Counted from the first letter of the stretch, positions 40,347 to 49,356 are shown. The stretch is DNA of 64,000 bases from Opitutaceae bacterium (GCA_016794785.1 JAEUHC010000013.1:434001-498000); one strand, 5' to 3'. Notes: generated by a model from the letters alone, not told the origin. Numbers and translations: made by a program.

Positions 40347-41371
40347 ATCACGCGCGCCCCACTTCGCCCGTCCTCGTCACCGGCGGCGCCGGCTTCCTCG
40401 GCCGGCGGCTCGTCGAGCGCCTCCTCGCCGGGGGCCGCAGCGTGACCGTGCTCGGCCGCACGCCCGCCCCCGATCTCGAGGCCCGTGGCGTGCGCTTTAT
40501 CCGCGCCTCGCTCGACGACGCGCCCGCCGTCACCGCCGCTTGCGCTGGCATCGACACGATCTTTCACACCGCCGCGAAAGTCGGCGTGTGGGGCCGCTAC
40601 GCGGATTTTTTCCGCACCAATGTCCTCGGCACCCGCGCCCTCCTCGAGGGCGCGCGCCGCCACGGCGTCACCCGCCTCGTCCACACCAGCACCCCGAGCG
40701 TCGTTTACAACGGCCAGTCGCTCGCCGGCGCCGACGAATCCCTCCCGCTCACGACCGCCTGCCCGAGCCCCTATCCTCTCACCAAGGCGATCGCCGAGCG
40801 TGAGGTTCTGGCCGCCAACACATGCGATCATACTGGACTTCAAACGGTCGCACTCCGCCCGCACCTCATCTGGGGCGTCGGCGATCCCCACCTCGTGCCG
40901 CGCGTGCTCGCCCGCGCCCGCGCCGGCCGGCTTCGGATCGTCGGCGACGGAAAGAACGTCGTGGACATGGTCCACATCGACAACGCCGTCGACGCCCACC
41001 TCTGCGCCGAGCGCGCGCTCGCGTCCGCGAATTCCCCCGCCGCCGGCCGCGCCTACTTCATCACCAACGGCGAGCCCGTCGTCCTCTGGGACTGGATCAA
41101 CGATCTCCTCCGCGCGCTGGGTGAACCGCCCGTCACAAAAAAAATCTCCCTCGGCGCCGCCACCGCGCTCGGTGCGGTCTGCGAAACCCTCTGGCGCGTC
41201 CTGCCCGTGCAAACCGAGCCGCCCATGACGCGCTTCATCGCCGCCGAGCTCGCCAAGGATCACTGGTTCAACCTCACCGCCGCCCGCCGCGACCTCGGCT
41301 ACGAGCCGCGGGTGAGCATGGCGGAGGGCACGGCGGAGCTGATCGCGAGTTTGCGTAGGGGCGCCGCTTGA
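40343..41371 (+). CDS. oleD: OleD-like NAD(P)-dependent 2-alkyl-3-oxoacid reductase
   Basis: A 342-residue extended short-chain dehydrogenase of the 3-beta-HSD type. The start is GTG 40343, in a GTGA overlap with the oleC stop. The cofactor motif is VLVTGGAGFLGRRLVERL, the active site has Ser/Thr in LVHTSTPSVVYNG and Tyr/Lys in SPYPLTKAIAE, and substrate residues are in LRPHLIWGVGDPHLVPR. OleD reduces the beta-keto acid formed by OleA before OleC acts. OleA and OleB are not in this window. The last residues (RRGAA) and the stop lie in a foldback element. Confidence 0.82.
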   Translation: MNHARPTSPVLVTGGAGFLGRRLVERLLAGGRSVTVLGRTPAPDLEARGVRFIRASLDDAPAVTAACAGIDTIFHTAAKVGVWGRYADFFRTNVLGTRALLEGARRHGVTRLVHTSTPSVVYNGQSLAGADESLPLTTACPSPYPLTKAIAEREVLAANTCDHTGLQTVALRPHLIWGVGDPHLVPRVLARARAGRLRIVGDGKNVVDMVHIDNAVDAHLCAERALASANSPAAGRAYFITNGEPVVLWDWINDLLRALGEPPVTKKISLGAATALGAVCETLWRVLPVQTEPPMTRFIAAELAKDHWFNLTAARRDLGYEPRVSMAEGTAELIASLRRGAA

Positions 41372-41406
41372 TGGCGCCCGTGGGCGTCGGCGAGCGACGC
41401 CCCTAC
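41355..41406. repeat. Foldback element at the end of oleD
   Basis: GTAGGGGCG at 41355 returns as CGCCCCTAC ending at 41406. Arms are 21 bases (41355-41375 and 41386-41406, about 16 pairs) around a ten-base loop. It supplies the last codons and TGA of oleD and reaches the last codon of the converging methyltransferase gene. Confidence 0.8.
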
Positions 41407-42215
41407 ATCTGCCTGCCTCGCTGCCGCACCGCCTCGAACAGCGTGATGATCGTCGCCATCGCCACGTTCAGCGAATCGGCCTGGCCGGCCATCGGGATGC
41501 GCACGGGCAGATCGGCGTTTTTCAGCCAGAACTCGCTCAGGCCATACTGCTCGCTGCCCATCACCACCGCGAGCGGCCCGCGCAGATCGGCGTCGCTGTA
41601 GATTTTCTCCGCCGCCGGCGTCGTCGCGACGGTGCGCACGCCCTTCTCTTTAAGCCACGCCTGCACCCGCGCGCTTTCCTCGACGACCAGCGGCACGGAA
41701 AACAGGACGCCCGTCGAGGCGCGCACGACGTTGGGGTTGAAAATATCCGTCACCGGATCGCACACGATCACGGCGTCGCACCCTGCGGCGTCGGCGCTGC
41801 GGAGGATGGTGCCGAGGTTGCCCGGCTTCTCGATCGCCTCGACCACGAGGAGAAACGGCGCCGCTGGCAGCGCCAGATCGGCGAGCGCGCGTTTCCACTG
41901 CGGCGCCACGGCGAGCAGGCCGTCGGGCCGCTCGCGATAGGCGACCTTGGCAAAGGCCTCCTTCGTCAGCTCAAACAACTGCGCCCCCGCGGCCTCCGCC
42001 TGCGCGAGGAGCGCCGGCTCGTTTTCGCCGAGAAACCAGTCCGGGGAAAAATAGAGCTCGGTGAGCGCGACCCGCTTCTCCAGCGCCCGCCGGATCTCGC
42101 GGTAGCCTTCGACGAGGAACACGCCCGCCTCGTCGCGCGGCCGCCGGTCGCGCAGCTTCACGAGCTGCTTCACGCGCGGATTCTGGAGACTGGAAATTTT
42201 TTCAGGTAGGCCCAC
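41403..42215 (-). CDS. TrmH/SpoU-family RNA ribose methyltransferase
   Basis: A 270-residue protein. An N-terminal substrate-binding domain begins ISSLQNPRVKQLVKLRDRRP, with GVFLVEGYREI, and the SPOUT catalytic domain has motif 1 EAIEKPGNLGTILRSAD, motif 2 VVMGSEQYGLSEFW and motif 3 PMAGQADSLNVAMATII. These are the three knot motifs of 2'-O-methyltransferases acting on rRNA or tRNA. The exact nucleotide is not predictable. The proposed start GTG 42215 lies in a foldback. The frame continues upstream through repeat-derived CSVCSV codons, so the true start is uncertain by about ten residues. Confidence 0.85.
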   Translation of the reverse strand: MGLPEKISSLQNPRVKQLVKLRDRRPRDEAGVFLVEGYREIRRALEKRVALTELYFSPDWFLGENEPALLAQAEAAGAQLFELTKEAFAKVAYRERPDGLLAVAPQWKRALADLALPAAPFLLVVEAIEKPGNLGTILRSADAAGCDAVIVCDPVTDIFNPNVVRASTGVLFSVPLVVEESARVQAWLKEKGVRTVATTPAAEKIYSDADLRGPLAVVMGSEQYGLSEFWLKNADLPVRIPMAGQADSLNVAMATIITLFEAVRQRGRQM

Positions 42216-42314
42216 GGAACACACGGAACACACGGAAATGACCGGAAAGACAAAATCCTTTTCCTCGCCGCCTCCCTTTCCGTGTATTCCGTGTATTCCG
42301 TGTATTCCGTGGGC
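42210..42314. repeat. Foldback spanning two divergent gene starts
   Basis: GCCCACGGAACACACGGAA... (42210-42237) pairs with ...TTCCGTGTATTCCGTGGGC (42287-42314) at 26 of 28 positions. The right arm has one additional nine-base period (ATTCCGTGT) inside. The central spacer is about 40-50 bases. Both proposed GTG starts, of the SpoU gene (42215, minus) and the m5U methyltransferase gene (42309, plus), lie symmetrically in the outermost GTGGGC of the arms. Confidence 0.9.
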
Positions 42315-43574
42315 AAAAAGAAAACCTTCAACGACCAGCCGTTCGCCTATCATGAGGAGATCGAGCTCGCGATCACCACGCTCACGAACCTCGGCTCTGG
42401 CCTCGGGCGCGTGGCCCTGCCCGGCGAGGCCGAGGCCAAGTGGGTCGTCATGGTGCCGTTCACCCTGCCCGGCGAGCGCGTGCGGGCGCGGGTCTTTCGC
42501 AACCAGAAGAATTTTTCCGAGGCCGATCTCGTCGAGGTGCTCGTGCCCTCGCCTGATCGCGTGGCGCCGCGCTGCGGGCTCTTTGGCCGCTGCGGCGGCT
42601 GCCAATACCAGCACCTCGCCTATCCCGCGCAGCTCGCGTGGAAACGCCGGCAGGTGGCCGAGCTCCTGCTACACATGGCGGGCATCGCGGATTTTCCCGT
42701 TGCCCCGGTCGTGGGTTCTCCGCGCGAGTTTCACTACCGCTCGAAAATCACGCCGCATTTTAATCCGCCGCGCGACCTCGCGGTGCCGCCGCCGATCGGG
42801 TTTCTGCGCCAAGGCACGCGCTTCGACATCGTCGATGTGCCGCAGTGCCCCATCGCGACCGAAGCCATCAACGCCAAGCTCACGGAGGTCCGCGCGCGCG
42901 TCCACACCCGCGCGGCCGCCGGCGAATACGAGCGCGCCGCCACGCTGCTCCTGCGCGAGGCCAGCGGCGCCGTCACCACCGACTACGACGCGATCGTCAC
43001 GGAAACCGTCGGCGATCTGAAACTGCGCTTCCTCGCGCGGGATTTTTTCCAGAACAACCCATTCATCTTGCCCGCGTTCACCGGCTACGTGCGCGCGCAG
43101 GCGGCGGCGAGCGGCGCGCGTTTCCTTGTCGATGCCTACTGCGGCAGCGGGCTCTTCGCGCTCAGCGCCGCGAGTGCCTTCGAACGCGTGGCCGGCATCG
43201 AGATCAGCGAAAGCAGCGTGCGCTTTGCGCGGGAAAACGCCGCGGCCAACGGCATCGCCAATGCCACCTTCGCCGCCGGCGACGCCTCGGCGATCTTCGC
43301 GGGCCTCGCCGCCCACGCCCCGGCCTTCGCTTCGGCCGACACCGCGGTCGTGATCGATCCGCCCCGCAAGGGTTGCGACGAGTCGTTCCTCGCGCAGCTC
43401 TTCGCCTTCGGCCCGCGCACGGTCATCTACGTCTCGTGCGATCCCGCGACACAGATGCGCGACCTGAAAAATTTCCTCGCCGCCGGCTACACGCTCACCG
43501 CCGCGCAGCCCTTCGACCTCTTCCCGCAGACGCGCCACTTGGAGTGCGTGCTGACGCTCGTGGCGCAGCGGTGA
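42309..43574 (+). CDS. RumA/RlmD-like 23S rRNA m5U methyltransferase with [4Fe-4S] motif
   Basis: A 421-residue protein. After an N-terminal TRAM-like domain, Cys89/95/98 in CGLFGRCGGCQYQH and a later Cys (VPQCPIA) fit the iron-sulfur site of RlmD-type enzymes. The Rossmann core has DAYCGSGLFALSAA and ISESSVRFARENAAANG. Catalysis needs VIDPPRKGCDESFL and YVSCDPATQMRDL, where the Cys attacks uridine C6; both are present, as is FFQNNPF. Product: 5-methyluridine in 23S rRNA or tRNA. The start is GTG 42309, inside the foldback. Three earlier in-frame GTG codons encode only the repeat (VYSVYS). Confidence 0.87.
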   Translation: MGKKKTFNDQPFAYHEEIELAITTLTNLGSGLGRVALPGEAEAKWVVMVPFTLPGERVRARVFRNQKNFSEADLVEVLVPSPDRVAPRCGLFGRCGGCQYQHLAYPAQLAWKRRQVAELLLHMAGIADFPVAPVVGSPREFHYRSKITPHFNPPRDLAVPPPIGFLRQGTRFDIVDVPQCPIATEAINAKLTEVRARVHTRAAAGEYERAATLLLREASGAVTTDYDAIVTETVGDLKLRFLARDFFQNNPFILPAFTGYVRAQAAASGARFLVDAYCGSGLFALSAASAFERVAGIEISESSVRFARENAAANGIANATFAAGDASAIFAGLAAHAPAFASADTAVVIDPPRKGCDESFLAQLFAFGPRTVIYVSCDPATQMRDLKNFLAAGYTLTAAQPFDLFPQTRHLECVLTLVAQR

Positions 43575-43643
43575 GCGGGACCGCTCGGCGTCCGCGGGAT
43601 CATCGAACGCCCGACGTCTGATGGCCGGCGTTGCCTGGGGCCA

Positions 43644-44338
43644 TCACGGGAGTTCGTAGAGTTCGACGACGGCCTCGCCGGTGCCGCCGTCGGCACCCGG
43701 GACCTGCACGGTGTAGCCGCCGGGCGGGAGCGTGATCACGAGGGCGGCGTCGCGGGAGCCGGCGGTGAGTTGAAAAGCCCCGACGCTGGTGAACGTGGGC
43801 GCGAGACTCGCGGCCCAGTTGTCGTTTTCCGCGATCTTGCTGGCGCCGGAATAGACCTCGAGCTTGGGGTCGGCGAGCGTGCGGGGGACGCCGAAGGCCG
43901 CGAGCGTGGTGACGACGGCGCCGGGCGTGACGCGGCGGATGGTCTGGCTGATGTCTGATACGAAGAGGTTGCCGGCGGCGTCGAAGGCCAGGCCTGCGGG
44001 CTGCGTGAAGCTGGCTGCGATGCCGGTGCCGTCGGCGTTGCCGCTGCTACCGCTGCCGGCAAAGGTGGTGACCTCGCCGGCCGGCGTGATGCGGCGAATC
44101 GTGCTGGTCACGCCGTCGGCCACGAAGACATTCCCGCTGCCATCGATTGTGAGGCCGAAGGGCAACGAAACCGGGCGGCGGCGGCGGCGCCATCGACGTT
44201 GCCCGTTCGGCCGCCGGTGGTGGTGAAGGTGTAGGGCGCGGTGTAAACGCTCTGCGCGCGGAGGGCGGTGAGCGCACTGGCAAAAAGCGCGCCGAATGCG
44301 ATCAGCATTCGCGCTCGAATGGGATCACTGGGGAACAT
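43644..44338 (-). pseudogene. Frameshifted NHL-repeat secreted protein with truncated C-terminal module
   Basis: Reading from ATG 44338 (or 44308, MLIAFGALFASALTALRAQS) gives a signal peptide and the start of an NHL repeat (GRTGNVDGAAAAARF). The frame must shift near 44165-44180 to continue as PFGLTIDGSGNVFVADG and a second repeat, AGNLFVSDISQTIRRVTPG. The sequence then jumps into the middle of the C-terminal module found in neighbouring proteins (VPRTLADPKLEVYSG, ENDNW, DAALVITLPPGGYTVQV, ending VVELYELP). The first half of that module is missing, so there is also an internal deletion. A sequencing error could explain the frameshift but not the deletion. Confidence 0.75.
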
Positions 44339-44530
44339 GGTGGATGAATTGGTCGTGCGTGCGTTCGCACGGCCGAAAAGCGAAGCGATGAAAACGTGGC
44401 TCGTTGTCCCCAACAAACTCAAGCCGACACGAGGGCGCAGAAACTTTTCCGGCGTGATCGCCGATATTTTGAAACAACCAGCCGCAGGAGGGGAACAGGC
44501 ATCGAGCGTGCCCTGCCCGCATCATTTCCC

Positions 44531-46849
44531 ATGACAATGCTTCCCGCCCTCCGCCCCTTCATGGCGCTCACCGCCGCGGTGAGCATTGCCGCGCCTGGTT
44601 TCGCGCAGACGACCACGCTGCGCTTGTTTAATGCCGAGACGAGCACGGCCGATCTGGTGCAGACTCCCGATGGCACGATCTACGGCGCGAAGCGCCCGAT
44701 CACGACCAGCATTTTTGTCAGCGGCCAAGTGTTCAAGCTCCAGCCTGACGGCACCGGCTACCAAGACGTCCACCGCTTTTCGAGCGCCTTGACCGCCCAA
44801 CTGATCCCCATCACGTCCGCGCCCGTGCCCGACTACGCGCTCATCCTCGGGCGCGACGGCGTGCTCTACGGCACTGGGCGACTCGGCGGCAACGACAACC
44901 ATGGCATGGTCTACAAGGTGAATCCGGATGGCTCTGGCTATGCACTTCTCCGTTCGTTCAACCGGTCGACGTCGACCAACAATATCCGCGACGCGGGCGA
45001 GCCCCAAGGCGGGCTGGTCCACGCCAGTGACGGCTTCCTCTATGGCGCCGCGGGCAGCGGCACCATGGCCGGCACGATCAGCGCCGCGACGGACCTCAAT
45101 GGCGTCATCTACCGGCTCGCGACGGATGGCTCAGGCTACACGTTGCTCTATGCCTTCGACCGGGGCGTGTCTCCGGCCTCCGGCCGGATTCCGACCACGC
45201 TGATCCAAGGCCGCGACGGCCGGCTCTACGGCACCACGCGTGCGGGCGGCGCCAATAGCAGCCAAAGTGGCGAATTAGGCGGCACCGTTTTCACCCTGCG
45301 CACCGATGGCACCGGTTTTACCGTGCTGCATTCCTTCGGGCCCAACCTCGCCGGCCCCGCCGCCAGCGTCCGCGGCATCACGCCGATGTCACCGCTCGTC
45401 CACGCGGCGGATGGTTTTCTCTACGGCACCACGATCAGCAGCTCCACGAACACGGGAGCCACGAGCCGGGGGTGCATCTACCGGCTGTTGCCCGATGGGT
45501 CAGGCTTCGAGATCATCCATGCCTTCGACACCACCGCGGCGGCGCGCGGCCTGGCTCCGGCCGGGGCGCTTTTCCAAGGTCGCGACGGGTCGCTCTACGG
45601 CCGGACCGACCTCGGCGGCTCGCTCAATTTCGGAGTAATCTACAAGATCCGGACCGATGGCTCCGGCTTCCGTGTGCTCCACAATTTCACCACCAGCCGT
45701 TCCACCTATTTTGGCGCCTTGTTTCAAGGCCTCGACGGCGCGCTCTACGCCACCACCGAAACCACGATCATCCGCGTCGTCGAGACGCCTGGCTTCGAAA
45801 TCACCCAGCAGCCACGCAGTCAGACGATCGCGCCGGGCGGGAGCGCGACCTTCACAGTGACCGCGCCGGGCGCGACGACCTACCAATGGCGGCGCAACGG
45901 CGCGAACATCGCCGGCGCGACCGCCACCACCTACACACTCAACAATCTCACGACCGCCGCCAACGCCACCTACTCGGTCGTAGTCGGCAATGGCAATGCC
46001 GCCGACAGCGTGACGAGCACGGGTGCCGTGCTCCTCGTCGCCACACCCAACCCCGGCCGACTCATCAATCTCTCGGTGCGCACGAGCGCGGGCACCGGCG
46101 CGGAGACGCTCATCGTCGGTTTCGTCGTCGGCGGCACGGGCAACAAGCAGGTCCTCGTGCGCGCCATCGGTCCGGCCCTCGCGGGCTTCGGCGTGCCGGG
46201 CGTGCTCGCCGAGCCGCGGTTGAGTTTGCACTCGGGCCCGGCCGAAATGGCGGTCAACGCCGGCTGGGGCGGCACGCCGGCGCTTGCCAGCGCCTTTGGG
46301 GCGGTGGGCGCCTTTGCACTGAATGCGACCTCGCGCGACGCCGCGCTGCTCTCGAACCTCGGCGCTGGAGCCTACTCGGCGCAAGTGACCTCCGCCACTG
46401 GCGCCACGGGCGTCGCGCTTGTCGAGGCCTACGATGCGGACACGGCCGGCTCCGGCACGCGCTTCATCAATCTCTCCGCCCGCACTGTCGCCGGCACGGG
46501 GGCACAGACGCTCATCGCGGGCTTCGTGCTCTCGGGAAATGTCCCCCGCACGCTGCTCATCCGCGGCATCGGCCCGACCCTCGGCACTTTTGGCGTGGCC
46601 GGCGCGCTCGCCCATCCGCGGCTCGAGTTGCGCAATGCCGCCAACGCGGTCGTCGCCACCAACGCCGGCTGGGGCGGAGCACCCGCGCTCGCCGCCGCCT
46701 TTGTGCCGGTCGGCGCATTTGCGCTGCCGGCCACTTCGGGCGATGCCGCGCTGCTCGTCTCCCTCGCGCCCGGCGCCTACACGGCGCAGGTCGCGGGCGT
46801 CGGCGGCGGCACGGGCGTGGCGCTGGTCGAGGTTTACGAGGTGCCGTGA
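44531..46849 (+). CDS. Secreted GloVer-repeat protein 1
   Basis: A 772-residue protein with a signal peptide (MTMLPALRPFMALTAAVSIAAPGFAQT). Residues about 30-410 are repeats of the TIGR03803 (Gloeo/Verruco, GloVer) type, each with FKLQPDGTGY..VH.F and a ..G.DG.LYGTT..GG unit. They probably fold as a beta-propeller. An Ig-like domain follows (EITQQPRSQTIAPGGSATFTV to YSVVVGNGNAADS), then two copies of the module with NLSVRT, VRAIGP / LIRGIGP and DAALL, ending ALVEVYEVP. No enzymatic residues stand out, so adhesion or surface display is plausible. The gene downstream is a paralogue. The start is chosen for its signal peptide. Confidence 0.82.
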   Translation: MTMLPALRPFMALTAAVSIAAPGFAQTTTLRLFNAETSTADLVQTPDGTIYGAKRPITTSIFVSGQVFKLQPDGTGYQDVHRFSSALTAQLIPITSAPVPDYALILGRDGVLYGTGRLGGNDNHGMVYKVNPDGSGYALLRSFNRSTSTNNIRDAGEPQGGLVHASDGFLYGAAGSGTMAGTISAATDLNGVIYRLATDGSGYTLLYAFDRGVSPASGRIPTTLIQGRDGRLYGTTRAGGANSSQSGELGGTVFTLRTDGTGFTVLHSFGPNLAGPAASVRGITPMSPLVHAADGFLYGTTISSSTNTGATSRGCIYRLLPDGSGFEIIHAFDTTAAARGLAPAGALFQGRDGSLYGRTDLGGSLNFGVIYKIRTDGSGFRVLHNFTTSRSTYFGALFQGLDGALYATTETTIIRVVETPGFEITQQPRSQTIAPGGSATFTVTAPGATTYQWRRNGANIAGATATTYTLNNLTTAANATYSVVVGNGNAADSVTSTGAVLLVATPNPGRLINLSVRTSAGTGAETLIVGFVVGGTGNKQVLVRAIGPALAGFGVPGVLAEPRLSLHSGPAEMAVNAGWGGTPALASAFGAVGAFALNATSRDAALLSNLGAGAYSAQVTSATGATGVALVEAYDADTAGSGTRFINLSARTVAGTGAQTLIAGFVLSGNVPRTLLIRGIGPTLGTFGVAGALAHPRLELRNAANAVVATNAGWGGAPALAAAFVPVGAFALPATSGDAALLVSLAPGAYTAQVAGVGGGTGVALVEVYEVP

Positions 46850-46938
46850 GGATTCGACGGCGTGGCAACGACGTGCTTGAGTGCCGGGCAAGCCGCGAAA
46901 GACTCTCCCCCAGCCCAGCCCATTTTTTCCCGCCACCC

Positions 46939-49266
46939 ATGTCACTTTCCCTTCGTCCCCACCGCCGCGTTTTCTTCCCGCTCGCCGCCCTGTGCCTCAG
47001 CGTCGCCTGCGCCGTGGCCCAGACCACGCGGGTGTTCACGTTCCCCTCCAGCGGCGAACCCATCTCGGCCAATCTCGTGCAGGCGCCCGATGGGCTGCTC
47101 TACGGCGTGACACGCCAAGGCGGTGGCAGCACCAACGGCTACCTCTTCCGGCTCCGGCCGGATGGCTCGGATTATCAGGTCGTCCATCTGTTCACTGTCG
47201 CGGAGCTGGGTTCGACGGCGGGCCGGCCGGGCAACTCGCTCGTCTTCGGCGCGGATGGCGTGATCTACGGCACGACCGAGGCCGGCGGCAGCGCCAACAA
47301 CGGCACGCTCTACAAGATAAACCCCGACGGATCCGGTTTTGCGATCCTGCGCTCGTTCACCGCCGGCACGACCGCGGCGACGTTTGCCGGCGACGGCGGC
47401 GCGCCGCGCGGCGGGCTCGTCTATGGCGCGGATGGTATCCTCTATGGCCTCACCACGCGCGGCACCGCGACGCCCGGCGCGACGCTCAACGACAGCAACG
47501 GCGTCCTCTACCGCGTCGCGCCCGATGGCTCCGGCTACCGCGTGCTTTTCTCCTTCGACCAGCGGCTCGCCGCCACCGGCGGCATCCTGCCGATCGCCCT
47601 CATCCAAGGCCGCGACGGCGTGCTCTACGGCACGGTGCGCGCGGTGGGACCGACCTCGGTCGGCGGGATTTTCAGCATCCGCACGGATGGCACGGGCTTC
47701 ACTCTCCTCAGCGCCTTCTCGCGCGCCACGCCCGCCAACGGCCTCAGCCCGGGGACGCCCGTGGTGCATGCGACCGATGGTTTTCTCTACGGCACGACGA
47801 TTGTCGGCGGGGCGCGCGGCGCGGGCTCCATCTTCCGCATGCGCACGGATGGCACCGGCTACCAAGTCATCCACTCGTTCATCACCGCGAATCAGAGCAA
47901 CGGCTACAACCCCTCGGATATCTTTTTCCAAGGTCGCGACGGCTCGCTCTATGGCCGCACCTTCGAGGGCGGCTCCTTCGTGAACGGCGAGGGCGACCTC
48001 TACAAAATCCGCACCGATGGCACCGGCCTGCGCCGGCTGCACAGCTTCAACCTCGGCGAGACGGTCCCGGTGGCCTTTCAGGCATCCGATGGTTCGCTCT
48101 ACGTGGTTGGCCGCGTGGAAACCGGGCGCACGACGGTCGGCAACTCCACCCAAATCACCACGGCCGACACCATCTACCGCATCGTCGAGGCCCCGGGCCT
48201 CGAGATCACGCAACAGCCGCGCAGCCAGACGATCGCGCCGGGAGGAATTGCCAACTTCAACGTCATCGCCCCTGGGGCGACCACGTTTCAATGGCGGCGC
48301 AACGGCACCGCCATCGCCGGCGCCACGCTTGATCGCTACGCAATCGTTAATGTCACCGCGGCCGCCAGCGGGACCTACACCGTCGTCGTCGGCAACGGCA
48401 ATGCGGCCGACAGCACGACAAGTGCCGACGCCGTGTTGCTCGTCACCACGCCCAATCCCGGCCGGCTGATCAACCTCTCGGTGCGCACCAACGCCGGCAC
48501 CGGGGCGCAGGCGCTCATCGCCGGCTTCGTCATCGGCGGCGCGGGCTCGAAGCAAGTCCTCGTCCGCGGCATCGGGCCGACCCTCGGCGCCTTCGGCGTG
48601 CCCGGCGTGCTCGCCGATCCGCAGCTCTCACTCTTCAACGCCACCAGCGCGCAGCTCGCCACGAACTCCGGCTGGGGGAACACCATTCAACTGAACAACG
48701 CCTTCGCCGCAGTCGGCGCCTTTCCTCTCGGCGCGACCGCCCGCGACGCCGCCCTGCTCTCCACCCTGCCCGCGGGGAACTACTCCGCCCAGGTCGTCTC
48801 CGCCGCCGGCGCCACCGGCGTCGCCCTCATCGAGGCCTACGACTCCGACCCGGCGGCGAGCACCTCGCGCTTCATCAACCTCTCCGCCCGCACCGTCGCC
48901 GGCACTGGCGCCGAGGCGCTCATCGCTGGCTTTGTTCTCTCCGGCAATGTCCCCAAGACCCTCCTCATCCGCGGCGTCGGGCCCGGGCTCAATCAATTCG
49001 GCGTCACTGGCACGCTCGCCAACCCCCGCCTCGAACTGCGCACCGTCGTCAACAACGTCGACACTCTCGTCGCCGCCAACGCCGGCTGGGCCGGCTCCCC
49101 CACCCTCGCCAACACGTTCATCCAAGCCGGCGCCTTCGCCCTCCCGGCCACCTCCGCCGACGCCGCGCTCCTCGTCACCCTCACCCCGGGCGCCTACTCG
49201 GCCCAAGTCTCCGGCGTCGGCGGCACCACCGGCATCGCCCTCGTCGAGGTTTTCGAACTGCCCTGA
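46939..49266 (+). CDS. Secreted GloVer-repeat protein 2
   Basis: A 775-residue paralogue of the preceding gene, in the same orientation and 89 bases downstream. Signal peptide MSLSLRPHRRVFFPLAALC...ACAVAQT, GloVer repeats at about 30-410 (LYGTTEAGGSANNGTLYK and similar), Ig-like domain EITQQPRSQTIAPGGIANFNV, and two C-terminal modules (NLSVRTNAGTGAQALIAGF, VRGIGPTLGAFGV; then NLSARTVAGTGAEALIAGF), ending ALVEVFELP. The domain order is identical to its neighbour, so the pair arose by tandem duplication. The Ig-like and C-terminal parts are more alike than the propeller parts by eye, a possible sign of gene conversion. Confidence 0.82.
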   Translation: MSLSLRPHRRVFFPLAALCLSVACAVAQTTRVFTFPSSGEPISANLVQAPDGLLYGVTRQGGGSTNGYLFRLRPDGSDYQVVHLFTVAELGSTAGRPGNSLVFGADGVIYGTTEAGGSANNGTLYKINPDGSGFAILRSFTAGTTAATFAGDGGAPRGGLVYGADGILYGLTTRGTATPGATLNDSNGVLYRVAPDGSGYRVLFSFDQRLAATGGILPIALIQGRDGVLYGTVRAVGPTSVGGIFSIRTDGTGFTLLSAFSRATPANGLSPGTPVVHATDGFLYGTTIVGGARGAGSIFRMRTDGTGYQVIHSFITANQSNGYNPSDIFFQGRDGSLYGRTFEGGSFVNGEGDLYKIRTDGTGLRRLHSFNLGETVPVAFQASDGSLYVVGRVETGRTTVGNSTQITTADTIYRIVEAPGLEITQQPRSQTIAPGGIANFNVIAPGATTFQWRRNGTAIAGATLDRYAIVNVTAAASGTYTVVVGNGNAADSTTSADAVLLVTTPNPGRLINLSVRTNAGTGAQALIAGFVIGGAGSKQVLVRGIGPTLGAFGVPGVLADPQLSLFNATSAQLATNSGWGNTIQLNNAFAAVGAFPLGATARDAALLSTLPAGNYSAQVVSAAGATGVALIEAYDSDPAASTSRFINLSARTVAGTGAEALIAGFVLSGNVPKTLLIRGVGPGLNQFGVTGTLANPRLELRTVVNNVDTLVAANAGWAGSPTLANTFIQAGAFALPATSADAALLVTLTPGAYSAQVSGVGGTTGIALVEVFELP

Positions 49267-49356
49267 GGCCGCTGCGCCGACTGACGATCCACGGCGTTCC
49301 GGCGTTGCCTGCGGCAGTGGGTTTCCCATCGTCCCGAATCCAGCCCACCCTCATTC

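Noticed and set aside
42210..42314. A CRISPR-like array from the repeated ATTCCGTGT units
   Set aside because: The units are nine bases long with no spacers and form the arms of a palindrome. No cas genes are present.
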